A DNA stretch of 64,000 bases, from NCBI GenBank assembly GCA_963971225.1, contig OZ020269.1, positions 78,468,450 through 78,532,449 on the forward strand. Direction: 5' to 3'. The position numbers and the translations under genes are program-made. Below the pieces are notes generated by a model, which saw nothing but the letters and a program-made list of their open reading frames with translations, made no database searches and was not told where the DNA came from. The stretch comes from Melieria omissa (taxonomy: Eukaryota > Arthropoda > Insecta > Diptera > Ulidiidae). Shown here piece by piece: positions 1-10,378 of this stretch (position 1 is its first letter; each line of letters starts with the position of its first letter).

Positions 1-55
1 AAATTTGTAAACACGTGAAAGGATGTTTTCTTGCTTTTACTAAACTGAATTTACC

Positions 56-386
56 GCAGTCGCCGTAGCTCAGCTGGCTAGTGCGTTGGGCCGCGAGTCA
101 AATGCGACGCTCGAGCCCAGGTTCAAGACTACGTTGCTTCTAACACCGAAAAAAACAAAAAATATAATTTTTATTTCGGCGGCTGTCCTCTCAGCAGGAA
201 ACGACAAACCTCTGCGAGTAAAATTGCCTATGAAAAAGCTCCCAACTCGCCGTTCGGACTTGGCATAAAACTTTAGGTCCCTTCCAACCTTGTAAAAATT
301 CGCACACACAACACGGATGGTTGCGGGTAGCTAGACCTTAGTGTCGTAATCGAGCTGTCGTGCCAGTTAAGAAGAAGAAGAAGAAG
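56..386 (+). repeat. tRNA-derived SINE, copy 1 (full length)
   Basis: A tRNA-like head at about 56-130 carries an A-box (TAGCTCAGCTGG, 67-78) and a B-box (GGTTCAAGACT, 120-130), the internal RNA polymerase III promoter of tRNA-derived SINEs. An A-rich linker follows, then a conserved body with motifs AAAAAGCTCCCAACT and TAGGTCCCTTCCAACC. The 3' end reads GCCAGTTAAG followed by an (AAG)n tail at 365-386. Further copies occur near 12569, 18671 and 50086. Non-coding; a mobile RNA-derived repeat. No convincing target-site duplication is visible for this copy. Confidence 0.85.
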
Positions 387-1468
387 ATTTTATCTATTTA
401 TGTCATTTTCAAAGTTAATTGTCGACACTGTGTATTTTTCAATTGATAAAAATGATGGACAACATAGTCTTTCATCGATCATGGTGGAACGCAAATAGTT
501 TTTACAAGTTTCTGCTTTGAAAAACTTCTTTCGCAACTCTATACCGATACACAAATTATTAAATTATTATTAAATATTGCACGATTAAACTTAAATTTGG
601 AAGTGTTTCAATGTTCCCATTTCACAATAGTCCAGACCACAGAGAAATGTTTTTGTCTTTCATAGCTAGTGACGCTTAAGTAGCAACACTTCCTCAAATA
701 TTTCTGCCTTCTTACATTCTTTGTATGTTATAACAAGGTTGTGTGTAGAAGTCAAAATAAAATTGCAATTGACAATTTGAAAAGTATTTAAAAATTTTAT
801 ATATAGTACAAACTTCTCTCGGGGGCCCCGCAGCCCGGGCGGTCCACCCCTCCGCCCCTTTAAAATTGGGCGGGAGGCAATCTGCAGGCTGAACAGACTG
901 ATCGGAGAAAAATTTCGTAACACTGGTTTGATTCATCGGGCAATGAGGAAGCCAATGCACTGCTAGAGCAACCAGCAATATGTAGGAAAAGACCTATTTC
1001 TTGCTGAGGCTGAAAAAATATGATTTATTCCGTTTAGACCGTCCACCGAATTGGAAGACGTGCCATTTGTGACATATCATTCGCTTTGCAAAAGCGACGG
1101 GCCGTCTAAAAGAGATCCAAAGTCTCTGGGGAACTTATGTAAATCCAAGGGCTCCCATAATCACCTAACGGTGGTGCTGGCCCGATCTGCATCGAGTAGT
1201 TGAGTATGAGCCCGTGTCCATTGACACTCCCAAAAGTAAATAATAATAAAAACTTCATTTGGCAGCAGGATTGCATTTGTCCCAAGCACTTGACAGTGCA
1301 TCGACTTAAAATTTGTCGAGTCTCCCAGGTTTACATTAAACTTTGTATGCCAAGCGACATAAAACTATAGTCGCCTTTTTTTAAGGGGAGTGATGATGAA
1401 CGGGTTATTCCAGTTCAATTAAAATGTTCGCACGCGAATTTTTTTTGTCCTTTGACATCCTCACTTCA
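387..1468. other. No gene seen
   Basis: AT-rich sequence with a short GC-rich patch at about 820-870. No open frame has recognisable protein character and no terminal repeats were found. Confidence 0.5.
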
Positions 1469-1473
1469 CGCCG

Positions 1474-1511
1474 CACAGTGTCGCGAGTCCTAGTAGCGAG
1501 GGACAAAAACA
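1474..1511 (+). other. Left RSS-like terminus, 22-bp spacer
   Basis: Heptamer CACAGTG (1474-1480), 22-bp spacer (1481-1502), nonamer-like ACAAAAACA (1503-1511). The heptamer equals the V(D)J consensus heptamer and the nonamer matches ACAAAAACC at eight of nine positions. The spacer looks like the right-end spacer expanded by a short duplication containing GCGAG. Confidence 0.6.
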
Positions 1512-2706
1512 GAAGGAATAGTCGCACGACAATAAAATTTTGTACATATGATTTTATTATAAAGATAAGTTAATACGCCAACAAATACTTCAATCGCCCC
1601 ACGGACACGCCCACCTCCCAAATACTATACTAAGTTGAGAGTATTTCGGAATCTATAAAAGATATATTGATGAAATTATAAATACCAAAAATGGTATCGA
1701 TCAACCTACAAATACGCTTGTCATAAAAAAAGAAATATTGAAAAACTACAAATATCTGGGCATACTTATCCGCACCTAAGTAATTTCAAACCGAAATAGA
1801 AAATAATAACACCTCTTATTAAATTCAGTATAGCATATATTTTAATTTAAAATTAAAATTGGTTAATCTGCACTGCTAGGACAATCGGTATCCGATGATG
1901 AATTATTCAAATTAATCCCTCTACATCTATTTTTGATAAAATTTAAAAACTCCTCAGATATTATATATTGCAGTATATCAGAGTTTCGGTTTAATGACAA
2001 GAAGACATTAACAAGTTTTGCTTCTTTTCGAAAGTTGCCTTAATTCGATGGCAAGCCTTCCATCGAGTCTACCTTTTTTTTTGTAATTTTTCTAAATCCA
2101 GTGGTGTTTGCATATTATTACGAACAAAAATTTATAGCTCAAGCGAAGCGCAGTAGTGGTCGCTATGTTTTCCTGCCAACCATGCTGCAAAAAGGACCCT
2201 ATTTTTGACTGCAAACGGCACTGAAAAAGCTACATTTTTTAAAAACGTGCAAGTTTGTGCAGCTAAAGTCCATTGTTTCTATTAATACATACTTTTTGCT
2301 ATATCAAACTGTAGAATCTCGAAGTAGTAAGAAGTAGTTTTTTTTTTAGTTTATCTAAAGTTTGATGACACTGCACTTTTATTCCTACGAATTGACGTTT
2401 CTCCAAGTAACGGTACAAGGAAAGCAAAAAATAGAGGGAAATCTTCCACAGAAAAATAGTATATTTATAGAATATATTTACTTAACAGGTTCCATGGGAA
2501 ATTTTTCAATAAGAGTCCTCGAACTTACATTCAACAAATTGCAATAGTTTCTTCCCAAGCCACCAACCTTCACAAAGTGCAAGTTTGATGGCCTGCCATC
2601 GGTATATAAATTGATATTTTGAAAATTCGTTTTCACATTATAGTAAAATGAGGTATTTACTTCAGTACTACAAACTTATTTTTCTACATTTAAGACATTA
2701 ATTTTT

Positions 2707-2734
2707 TATTTTTGTCCCTACTCGCGACACTGTG
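2707..2734 (-). other. Right RSS-like terminus, 12-bp spacer
   Basis: Read on the minus strand: heptamer CACAGTG (2734-2728), spacer TCGCGAGTAGGG of exactly 12 bp (2727-2716), nonamer-like ACAAAAATA (2715-2707). The arrangement equals a 12-RSS. Confidence 0.6.
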
Positions 2735-2739
2735 CGCCG

Positions 2740-3758
2740 TGGCACTGCGGGGTATGCATTGCAACTCCAATGCGCACCACCCAGCAAAGTACACACCTGC
2801 AATACGTTTTTCACCAACTTCGCCACCTGCTCGGCAACAACAAACAATACAGATAAAAATCGCAAGTAGCGAAAACAACAAAGCCTAAAATTAATGACGC
2901 TATAACAACAAAATGCGGCTATTACACAATTTCAGCAACCAAGCAACTACGCGTCTGTCCAGCAACTGCCCGTTCGGTCGCCTGGCAGCGCGCACACGTT
3001 CGTAGTCTGGACGTCAGACAATAAAAACCAAAGTCCGAGATTAATGCGCCAACATCCTGTGCCTGCGCTACCAATTACCTACACTGCAATCAGAAACAAG
3101 AACAGCTGCAGAAGTAGCACCATCAGCTATGATAATGGCCCTGACAGTGGCAGTGACGCACCCAGAGCAACCAGCAGCAAATACAATACAATACAAAATA
3201 TTTCCGGTAAAAAATATGGTTTCAAATGGTTTGGGAACAAAATTTGCACGCAAACCCCAACCAAAATGAAAGCATATGTGCGCCAATGCTGGCAACATTA
3301 TAGTAAACACTGCCAACATCAGAAACTACGCTTTCAGCGAAATCAACTGTTGACGAATTATGTAAATGCTCGAAAATATTTGCTACGAAAATGGAAATCG
3401 CTCGCATATTTCAATCGTTTCATTTAATTTTTGATTTTTGAAAATTCATTCTGACATAATTTCAGCAATGCCAAATAACATCAGATCGCAACGTGATACA
3501 AAAAAGGATATAGTTTAACTCGTCATTTCAGCCAGCTATACGAGCACAGTAGGCGATCACAAATTTGAACTATGTACTTTGTACACAGGATACGTCGATT
3601 TTCCGAAATAGGTTTTCTGATCGTTTTTTTAAATTATGAAAAACCCCAACAATGGACCTCATCTAAAAACTTATGTATACTTAGGCAACCGTAACAAGTT
3701 TTAACTATTGTGAAAAGTTGTATTTGCATACTTATCTCTTTTGATTATTACATGTTTT
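2740..3758. other. No confident gene; one unrecognised 127-codon open frame
   Basis: An open frame at 3044-3427 (plus) encodes a basic, Asn- and Lys-rich peptide with no domain I recognise, no signal peptide and no visible splice context. It may be chance. The rest is AT-rich without terminal repeats that I can see. Confidence 0.35.
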
Positions 3759-3830
3759 CAGTGGCGCACACAAGATTTCATTGGTGGGGATTTTGTACAG
3801 AACTTTCGAAGCAAATACCATTTGAAACTA

Positions 3831-4383
3831 CTACTGTGTCCAAAAAATAAGGTGACATTGTATTTATTTTCAAAATTCTTTATTTATTCTTCCAAATCAA
3901 TTTCATCCCCTTCAAAATAATCCCCTCCCGATGCAATGCACTTATGCCAACGGATTTTCCAATCTTCGAAACACTGATTGTAGTCACTTTCCGGGATGGC
4001 CTTCAGTTCCGTCTTCGCTGCGGCTTGAATCTCCTCTATCGTATCAAAACGTTGTCCCCGGAGCGGTCTTTTGAGCTTGCTGAACAGCCAGAAGTTGCAC
4101 GGCGCCAGATCAGGTGAATACGGTGGTTGCGGAGCGATATGGGTTGAGTTTTTGGCGAAATGATCACGAATTACGAGAGCAGTATGGGATGGTGCATTAT
4201 CGTGGTGTAAAAACCAAGAATTGTCTTTCCACAATTCCGACCTTTTTAGGCGGATAGCGTTACGCAAACGACGCATAACGTTCAAATAATATTCCTTGTG
4301 GACTGTTTGGCCCGTCGGAAGGAATTCATAATGCATTCATAATTCATAAATTCAAATGTCACCTTATTTTTTGGGCACAGTAG
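3831..4383 (-). mobile_element. Deletion-derivative mariner inserted in the hAT MITE
   Basis: Inverted ends CTACTGTGTCCAAAAAATAA and CTACTGTGCCCAAAAAATAA (right read inward) are flanked by TA dinucleotides at 3829-3830 and 4384-4385, the mariner target duplication. At 553 bp it is well under the roughly 1.3 kb of complete mariners, and only the C-terminal part of the transposase remains (3884-4336). Confidence 0.88.
3884..4336 (-). pseudogene. Mariner transposase, C-terminal fragment with mutated catalytic site
   Basis: The frame encodes about 150 residues of a mariner transposase, the DDE/D enzyme that cuts and rejoins element ends in the nucleus. The second catalytic Asp lies in HHDNAPSH. 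Thirty-four residues later, in YSPDLAPCNFWLF, the third catalytic Asp of the D,D34D triad is Asn (codon AAC). The typical C-terminal segment follows, with CFEDWKIRWHKCIAS and YFEGDEI. The N-terminal helix-turn-helix domain and the first Asp are absent because of an internal deletion. Complete family members are about 340-350 residues. The product cannot be active. Confidence 0.9.
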
Positions 4384-4467
4384 TATATTTGTTACCCAAA
4401 TTTTTTGTAAAAGCAGACATTTTTTGTAGTGGTTTGAACTCCCAAAACCCCCATACGCGCGCCACTG

Positions 4468-5363
4468 TATGTTTTTATTATGATTGTTTCTTTTGTCAGT
4501 TTGGCTAAAGCTGATACTATGATGCCATTACGGAAAGCTAAAAGATTGAGTTTTGGGGAAATTGTCTCACAATTATTGCACAATTTTAACAATTAATTAT
4601 TGACACGTTGCAACGCGTTGTAGAATAAGAAAGAGCTGCTAGCATATCAATGATGTATGATCTTGGTAATCTTTTGAAACCTCGTCATCGCTACTGAGTT
4701 CATGTTCAGATTCAGTTTCAAAAACATAAACAAACTCATCTCACGAATTCCTTTATACAGATTAGGCATGATTTAGTGTTGCACGGAGATTCTCGATACT
4801 CCGTAGCCCCTTATGTCATGCTGTTTGACAAGAAATGCATTAGCCAAAAATTTTAGGGACTAGTGTGCTTTCTCTGTCTCACTCTGAGAGTAAAATTGAC
4901 AATAAAAAAGCTCCCAAATTATTGTTTGAAATCGGCATAAATCTGTAGGTTCAAACACACATGAATGATTTACTATACATACATACATATATACTTACTC
5001 TCATACTAAAATAATACAAGCCAAATTATGTGTGAAAGTTTATAATTTTTGTATAAGCTGTAAATGCTCGTATTTGCAGGTAAAGCATAAAGCAGTATCC
5101 GAATCACAATCATTTACTGTAATTCCTGAAAAACATTGCTTACAAATAAATAAACTTGTGCAAATAACGTCGGGCTATCAAACGAAGTGTGATAAAATGG
5201 AAATACATTTGGTTTTTATTTCTTCGTAAATATTTCGCGTTTATTCCGAAGCATTTATCGCACTGAGTCATGTCTGCAGCGTGTCAGAGCGTACCAAGTG
5301 GTGCTAAGCCCTAATGCAATGTCCATACCACCGTCTGGGTTTTTCGAAAACGTACATACATAC
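4468..5363. other. Intergenic, with a decayed SINE tail
   Basis: At about 4882-4961 the sequence matches the SINE body: CTCTGAGAGTAAAATTG, AAAAAGCTCCCAAAT, then ATCGGCATAAATCTGTAGG. This is a fifth, degraded SINE copy (plus). A CATA-type microsatellite lies near 4975-4998. No gene is seen. Confidence 0.55.
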
Positions 5364-6101
5364 TAGGGATTACAATCCCGGACTAGTTTCACTATCCCGG
5401 GATTGTCGGGACTGAAAATAGCAATCCCGGAACTAAGCAACTCCAAGGAACTAAATCAGACGTATTTTTTAATCAAATTAATTTGACTAACTAAATACAA
5501 TTTCCAATACAATTATACGAAATACAATTCTGTGTACTGAAAAACTAAGAAATATTCATGATAAATATAATACCATAAAATTAAAAACATAAAAATGCAT
5601 TTAATTGCCGAACTACCTGGCAAACCTGCTGATTAAAAGTATCTCTCGGGTTCAATACTTGTAGGTGAAATCGTGTGTAAATTTTCATATACAATTTAGC
5701 TACTTCCCTATAGCTTTAAACTTCTACTATTTTCTTATTACTCTTATTTACACGCTTTTCCCTACGCTTTTTAGAGCGTAAGCTTGTTTACTTTCCTGTT
5801 TTTAGCTAGTAGCAAATTTCTACCGGTAAACTAACCAAACAGAGATACTTTGTACATAATATCCGTACACAAACACAGCTGTTGTTGCAAGAAATTTATT
5901 TAAACGTCACAGGCAGTATGCATTTTTTTTATGAAATAAAAGAAGGTTTAGCTTTTTCGAAATTTAGATGACAAAAGCAAAAAGTAAGCTATTTCTTATG
6001 TTTCGATCCCGGGATCGGATTTTGTTAGTCCCGAATTTTTCGGGCTGAAATTGCCCGGGATCCAGATTTCGGGATTCGGGTTTCCGGGATTGAAATTCCC
6101 A
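5364..6101. mobile_element. hAT-type element with TAGGGATT / CAATCCCGG ends
   Basis: Left end TAGGGATTACAATCCCGG and right end (inward) TGGGAATTTCAATCCCGG. The flanks ATACATAC (5356-5363) and ACACATAC (6102-6109) form an 8-bp target duplication with one mismatch. Several CCCGGGAT-type short palindromes cluster in the first 80 bp and last 100 bp, probably transposase-binding or structural repeats. No transposase is visible in 738 bp, so it is non-autonomous. A shorter related sequence lies at 36772-36861. Confidence 0.75.
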
Positions 6102-6831
6102 ACACATACGTATTTATATGATTACGAGCGAATATGAATAATAGTACGAATTCCTGTATTTTATTATGTGGACAGTGTTTTAGACAGTGATTTTTTGCAG
6201 CTTTTAAAGCGTACATAATTAAATTGCGACAACTTTTATATATTTTTTATTCATATCTTTTGTATTCAGAGGTTCACCATTGAGAGTGGTTTCAGGGTAA
6301 ACGTCGAAAGGAAAATTGCTCCGTTCAGTAAGGATTTAGACTCTGCCTTGTGATTTACCGCGTCAACCATTTACCGTCGTTTTATACATTCACTCCCTTC
6401 TGACCAACACTACGTGAATTCCCAAAAACCACGCAATCTGGGTCTGGTGGTTTAGGAAAGGACTAAAAAGTGGGAAATGAAACTCTTCTAATTCACCTTC
6501 TTAATCGAGGTGATTGTTTGAATAATATTTTAAAATAATTCGTTCTAATAAATCTATCAAAACCAATTTACAGTACTTTACTATTTAGGTATTTCGTTAT
6601 AAAACTTATCGTTTTATTTATAGCACATAAAGAACATTTTGTTTTGTATGGTTTATTTATATTCACTTCAAACACAGCGAACCTTTTTGATTGCGTATTC
6701 GAATACACATGATTTGCATGCAATTCTCTCGCATATTAAAATTAAGTTTCAAATCTTTAATATCATTCCCGAAAACACGTTAACATTGTTCAATATTAAA
6801 ATTTTATATATATGTTTGTGCATTAAGAGAT
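6102..6831. other. No gene seen
   Basis: AT-rich spacer downstream of the cathepsin gene, with no recognisable coding or terminal-repeat structure. Confidence 0.5.
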
Positions 6832-6837
6832 TTTATT
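6832..6837 (-). terminator. Poly(A) signal of the cathepsin L gene
   Basis: AATAAA on the minus strand, about 75 nt beyond the TAA stop at 6912-6914. The position suits a short 3' UTR. Confidence 0.6.
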
Positions 6838-6911
6838 TTGTAAATGTACAAATATATTGCAACTATTTGAAAGGATTGCAGTTTGCGATCCAATTGTTAG
6901 CAAGCGCCCGG

Positions 6912-8138
6912 TTAGACCAATGGAAAACTGGCAGCGGTTGCAATGCCGCATTGATTGCCCCTGTTACGCGACATCTTGATGTAGCCCTGATCACCCCAGC
7001 CGGCGCCCCATGAGTTCTTAACCAGCCAGTAGTTCTGATTGCCTTCGTTGCCATAGCCAACCGCCAGAACGGCGTGAGTTATGTGATTACCATTGCAGGC
7101 GGGCTCGTTGTAAACCCCTCTGGAGTAGAACTGGAATGATCTGTGATCCGCGTCGATGGCAACTGAAATGGGCCCAACGGAAGCCACAGCCGACAGCAAA
7201 TGGTTCTCATCCCCTCGTCGAATGACCGAATATCCGTGGTCGGTGCTGCCAACATTGTTGCGATTGAAGCGGCACACATTGTCCCTGGCTTCGTACGGAT
7301 AGGCCCTCTCCGTGTCGATGCCGCGATTATCCTTGATGTACTGGTAGGCGTTAGTCATAAAACCACCGTTACAGCCATTGTTGCCATAGCGTCGCGAGCA
7401 ATCCACGAGATTCTGTTCGGACAATGAAATTAAACGGTTGAATTTGCGGAAGTGTTGACCCTCCAGTGCGCCCGTGGAGGCGAAAGCCCAACAAGAACCG
7501 CATCGACCTGAGTAGACGGAAATTCACATTAAAGCTTAGTTAAACTGATTTTTCTGAGGTGAGAACAATGTACCTTGATTCTTCACTCCGGTGACGGCAC
7601 CTTTTCCGCGCCAATCCACTGACTGTGGCAGAGTCACATAAGCGGGAGGGACAAAATTCGCGCCCTCAACGATAATTGCTTCGCTATAGAATAAAATACG
7701 CGATAATGACTGACGTTCCTGTGCCAATGTTAACATTTCGGTCTGTTCAAACAAACCTTCCGGTGGCGTTGAATCTATTCATCAGTTCGAAGAACTCGTT
7801 TTCCAGCAGATCGGCGAATTCGTTGACAGCCAATTCGAAGGATACTTCTCCTTTAGCGTACAGCTGATTGTGTTTAGCAATGTACATTTTGTTGTCTGCG
7901 AAAATCTTCGAGCGGAACAACTCTTCCCCGGGACTGTCGTAGACTTTACCGTGCCTCAGCTATTGAAGAGCAATAAAATTTAATATTCAGGATATCAGTT
8001 CACATATTTCGTCGAGATTTTGCGCGAAAAAATTGTCACCTTGAAGGCTTCCCATTCTTCCGCCAAAAGATTGTAGGAAAGATATGCATTCGCTGCACTT
8101 ATGAAAAGCACCAAAATCGCTATGCCCCTTACACACAT
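6912..8138 (-). CDS. Cathepsin L-like cysteine protease, four exons, 335 aa
   Basis: Secreted or lysosomal papain-family (C1A) endopeptidase; in flies such single genes often serve digestion in the midgut. The exons on the minus strand are 8138-8040, 7959-7757, 7683-7574 and 7507-6912. All introns are GT-AG, and the joined length of 1,008 nt is in frame. The start gives the signal peptide [18 protein letters not shown]. The propeptide has an ERFNIN-like stretch ([20 protein letters not shown]). The mature enzyme begins around LPQSVDWR. The catalytic residues are Cys in GRCGSCWAF, His in [13 protein letters not shown] and Asn in NSWGAGWG; the oxyanion Gln is in VKNQG. Length matches the family (about 330-345). 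It ends AASFPLV. A TATA box and GATA-like motifs lie upstream. A broken paralogue is at 15166-15893. The function by homology is firm; tissue is inference. Confidence 0.95.
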
Positions 8139-8267
8139 TTCTCTGAATCGAACAAAACTAACGAAAATACTCTCAAGTCACGGATAACTAACGAAAATTG
8201 AGGGTGCCTTGTTGGACTAACTGTTGTAGAGGAATGCGAAATGCATGAAGTCGGCAAAGTGCTCGCG

Positions 8268-8306
8268 TTTATATGCAAAACCCCAGTAAAATGGTTTTGC
8301 GATAAG
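8268..8306 (-). promoter_or_regulatory. TATA box and GATA-like site upstream of cathepsin L
   Basis: TATAAA on the minus strand at 8273-8268, about 130 bp before the start codon. This predicts a transcription start near 8240. GATAAG lies at 8301-8306, and another GATAA (minus) at about 8393-8398. GATA sites are common near insect midgut digestive enzyme genes, so gut expression is plausible but unproven. Confidence 0.5.
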
Positions 8307-8551
8307 CAACATTCCTGGTGCACACATTATGTTACGTTACAGATGAATATTTCATACATACGCACATGTGTGTGCAAAAGTGGTTGTATGTTTATCCGAT
8401 TTAACTTGGCAAATTAAGGAATTCCCACTACAATACTTTCCCCCAAATCAAAATACTCATACAACCAGTTTACAAAGTTACAAACATGAATTCTGAAAGG
8501 GCTTTCAAAGTTACATTACTTTGCAGTAAGACTTTTGTATAGATGTATGCA

Positions 8552-9029
8552 CAGTGGGTGGTCAAGCAATTAGCACGCTTACGAAAAATTTACATTTCCC
8601 ACATTGATTTCTAATGGTATTTGTAACTTTATATGCCGTGGGTGAGCACAATAACGGGACTTTGTTAGCAGCAGTATTAAATTGAACATTTGTTGCAAAT
8701 CTTGAAGAGTGAAGTGTGCATTCGAATTGTGAAATCATTATGAGAAAGTCGTGCATTTTTGAAAATGAAATAAAAAGGAAAACTATAAATTGAAAAATAC
8801 TCCCATTGGGGGTAGGTAATTATTGTTTTAAGTAGTTTGGAACGGTGTATTGAACAAATTTCTGTTTTTTAAAGATGGTGCGGCAAACTGAACAATTCAC
8901 ATTAAGCATATCTTCTTATTTGTACTGAAATGAAAATACAATTGAATTCAAAAATTACAATTGTTAGAGTTTCTTTTAAACATACAAAGCGTTTGATTGC
9001 TTGCGTGCTAATTGCTTGACCACCAACTG
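8552..9029. mobile_element. Tc1-like MITE
   Basis: Ends CAGTGGGTGGTCAAGCAATT and (right, inward) CAGTTGGTGGTCAAGCAATT form a 26-28-bp inverted repeat with one mismatch. TA follows the right end (9030-9031); the left flank is CA, probably a mutated TA. The GTGGTCAA core resembles Tc1-type ends. No transposase frame is visible in 478 bp. It sits about 400 bp upstream of the cathepsin start, beyond the GATA sites. Confidence 0.7.
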
Positions 9030-9884
9030 TATGTACTAGGGAGTTTATTCCAGGAAGTTTTACCATTCCCTGTATTACCAGAGTTCGTAAATAAGTACAG
9101 AAAATGTGAAGTTCTTCCCTTATTTCGCTCTTTTCTATTGAGCTATCCTTCCTCCTCAGCCTTCAGCAGAATAGGCTGGTAAGCTTGAAAAACTTTCTTT
9201 CATAGATTAGTTTCTCGGCTAACCCTCGAAACCATCCAACCATCCAACAAAAATTGTCTCACCAAGGCATTTATACAAATGTATTGAACTTAAATATTTT
9301 TATCTTTAAACAATACATAAATAACTATTAAAATATTCAAAAAATTTAATTACATACATAAATTTTTAAATTTTTAATATAATACATCTGTTTAGTATTA
9401 TTTTCTTATTGTTTCCAAGGAAGTGCCTTTTTAAAAGCATCTTGATTTAATTAGTAAGACTTGCTCGCCTATTACAGCAGTTGTTATCTGCTGATGAAAA
9501 TCAGCGTTCTCAATATGCGCTTGGGAAAACATTATAAATAAATGCAAGCAAATATATAACTATAATAATTTGAGTGCAAATCCAAAAGGTCAGAAGAAAA
9601 GTCTTCACGGTGATTTCATGTTTATCACTTATCTTGTTTATGACTTATTTCATTAATTCTATATGGAAACCAACTATCAATTAGATAACTTTGTGGCAAT
9701 ACACTCAGCAAGCTCTTGACATGGTATTTGATATTGAAAAATTGCTACATTGCTGTGCATCCTTATTGATTCTAAGGGTGGCCATTACCTAGTGCTCCCC
9801 TTGATCTTTTCCTCTAGGCTTCTGTAGATCGCATGAAGGGTCAACAGTAGGACAGTAAGTTGTAATGGCTGCATCTGTATGAGA
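9030..9884. other. No gene seen
   Basis: AT-rich, with no coding or terminal-repeat structure recognised. Confidence 0.45.
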
Positions 9885-10030
9885 TACACTTAGGACTCTA
9901 TGGTCCCATTTGAAGTGAAGGTTTCGCCATTGCCTGCCAAGAGCGCACTTGTGCGATTCTTGTAATACTTATCTGCTTTATGCTTTATTTTATCAGCCCT
10001 TGCTGGTAATCGAAGGGTCAACACTATGGA
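9885..10030 (-). repeat. Second SINE family, truncated copy
   Basis: On the minus strand this shares blocks with 28255-28545: CGCACAAGTGCGCT, GGCAATGGCGAAACCTTC and CCTAAGTGTATCTCATAC. The central segment carrying GGTCCCTTCC is deleted here. It is related to the main SINE family through the GGNAATGGCNAAACCT block. Confidence 0.6.
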
Positions 10031-10378
10031 GTCAAGAGTAAGCTTGAAAAAAAAAACAAGTTTTAAAAGAAAAAAATAACCAAACTGGAGGAAAAATATA
10101 TTTTTTCTCATTTCGGTCGTTCCTTCTTTCCTTCCTTCCTTTCCTCTGGGACAAAGATTCATTTTGGTCTCGGACAAAAACCTCCAAACAAAAAACTAAC
10201 GAAGTTCATAATCAATCACACGGCGATATATAAAAAAATTTATCACAACAAAAACTAACCAAATCGGAAAAACATTAACCAAATTTCAAAAAACAATAAT
10301 CAATTTTCGTAAAAAAATAACCAAAGTAACAACAGTGTTCAAGAGTACTCCGCTAGTGCAGTAAGATACGATACTTAT
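10031..10378. repeat. A-rich stretch with degenerate AACTAACCAAA motifs
   Basis: Runs of A with repeated variants of ACTAACCAAAT (about 10194, 10252, 10274, 10316). This looks like a degenerate simple repeat. No gene is seen. Confidence 0.4.

Larger units (their letters stand above)
1474..2734. mobile_element. Non-autonomous Transib-like transposon with RSS-like ends
   Basis: The 1,261-bp element is flanked by an exact 5-bp direct repeat CGCCG (1469-1473 and 2735-2739). Both ends begin CACAGTGTCGCGAGT in inverted orientation. A 5-bp GC-rich target duplication of the type CGNCG and a CACWRTG-type terminal heptamer are hallmarks of the Transib superfamily, the relatives of RAG1. Each end also has an A-rich nonamer-like block. 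The left one is ACAAAAACA after a 22-bp spacer; the right one is ACAAAAATA after a 12-bp spacer. No transposase is visible inside, so it would need one supplied in trans. A scrap reading YKYLGILIR near 1750-1780 may be a LINE relic. The superfamily call rests on ends and target duplication only. Confidence 0.72.
3759..4467. mobile_element. hAT-type MITE (CAGTGGCGCACAC family), interrupted by a mariner
   Basis: The ends are inverted: left CAGTGGCGCACACAAG, right (read inward) CAGTGGCGCGCGTATGGGGG. The flanks are CATGTTTT (3751-3758) and TATGTTTT (4468-4475), an 8-bp target duplication with one mismatch, as expected for hAT elements. The element itself is only about 150 bp; the remainder is the mariner at 3831-4383. 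Relatives lie at 17264-17394 and 32009-32115. Confidence 0.8.

Noticed and set aside
56..130. tRNA gene
   Set aside because: A- and B-boxes are present, but the head lacks a proper cloverleaf with acceptor pairing and is joined to the repeated SINE body in several places.
3044..3427. Protein-coding gene of 127 residues
   Set aside because: No domain, no signal peptide, no splice context; low-complexity composition. Not supported beyond being open.
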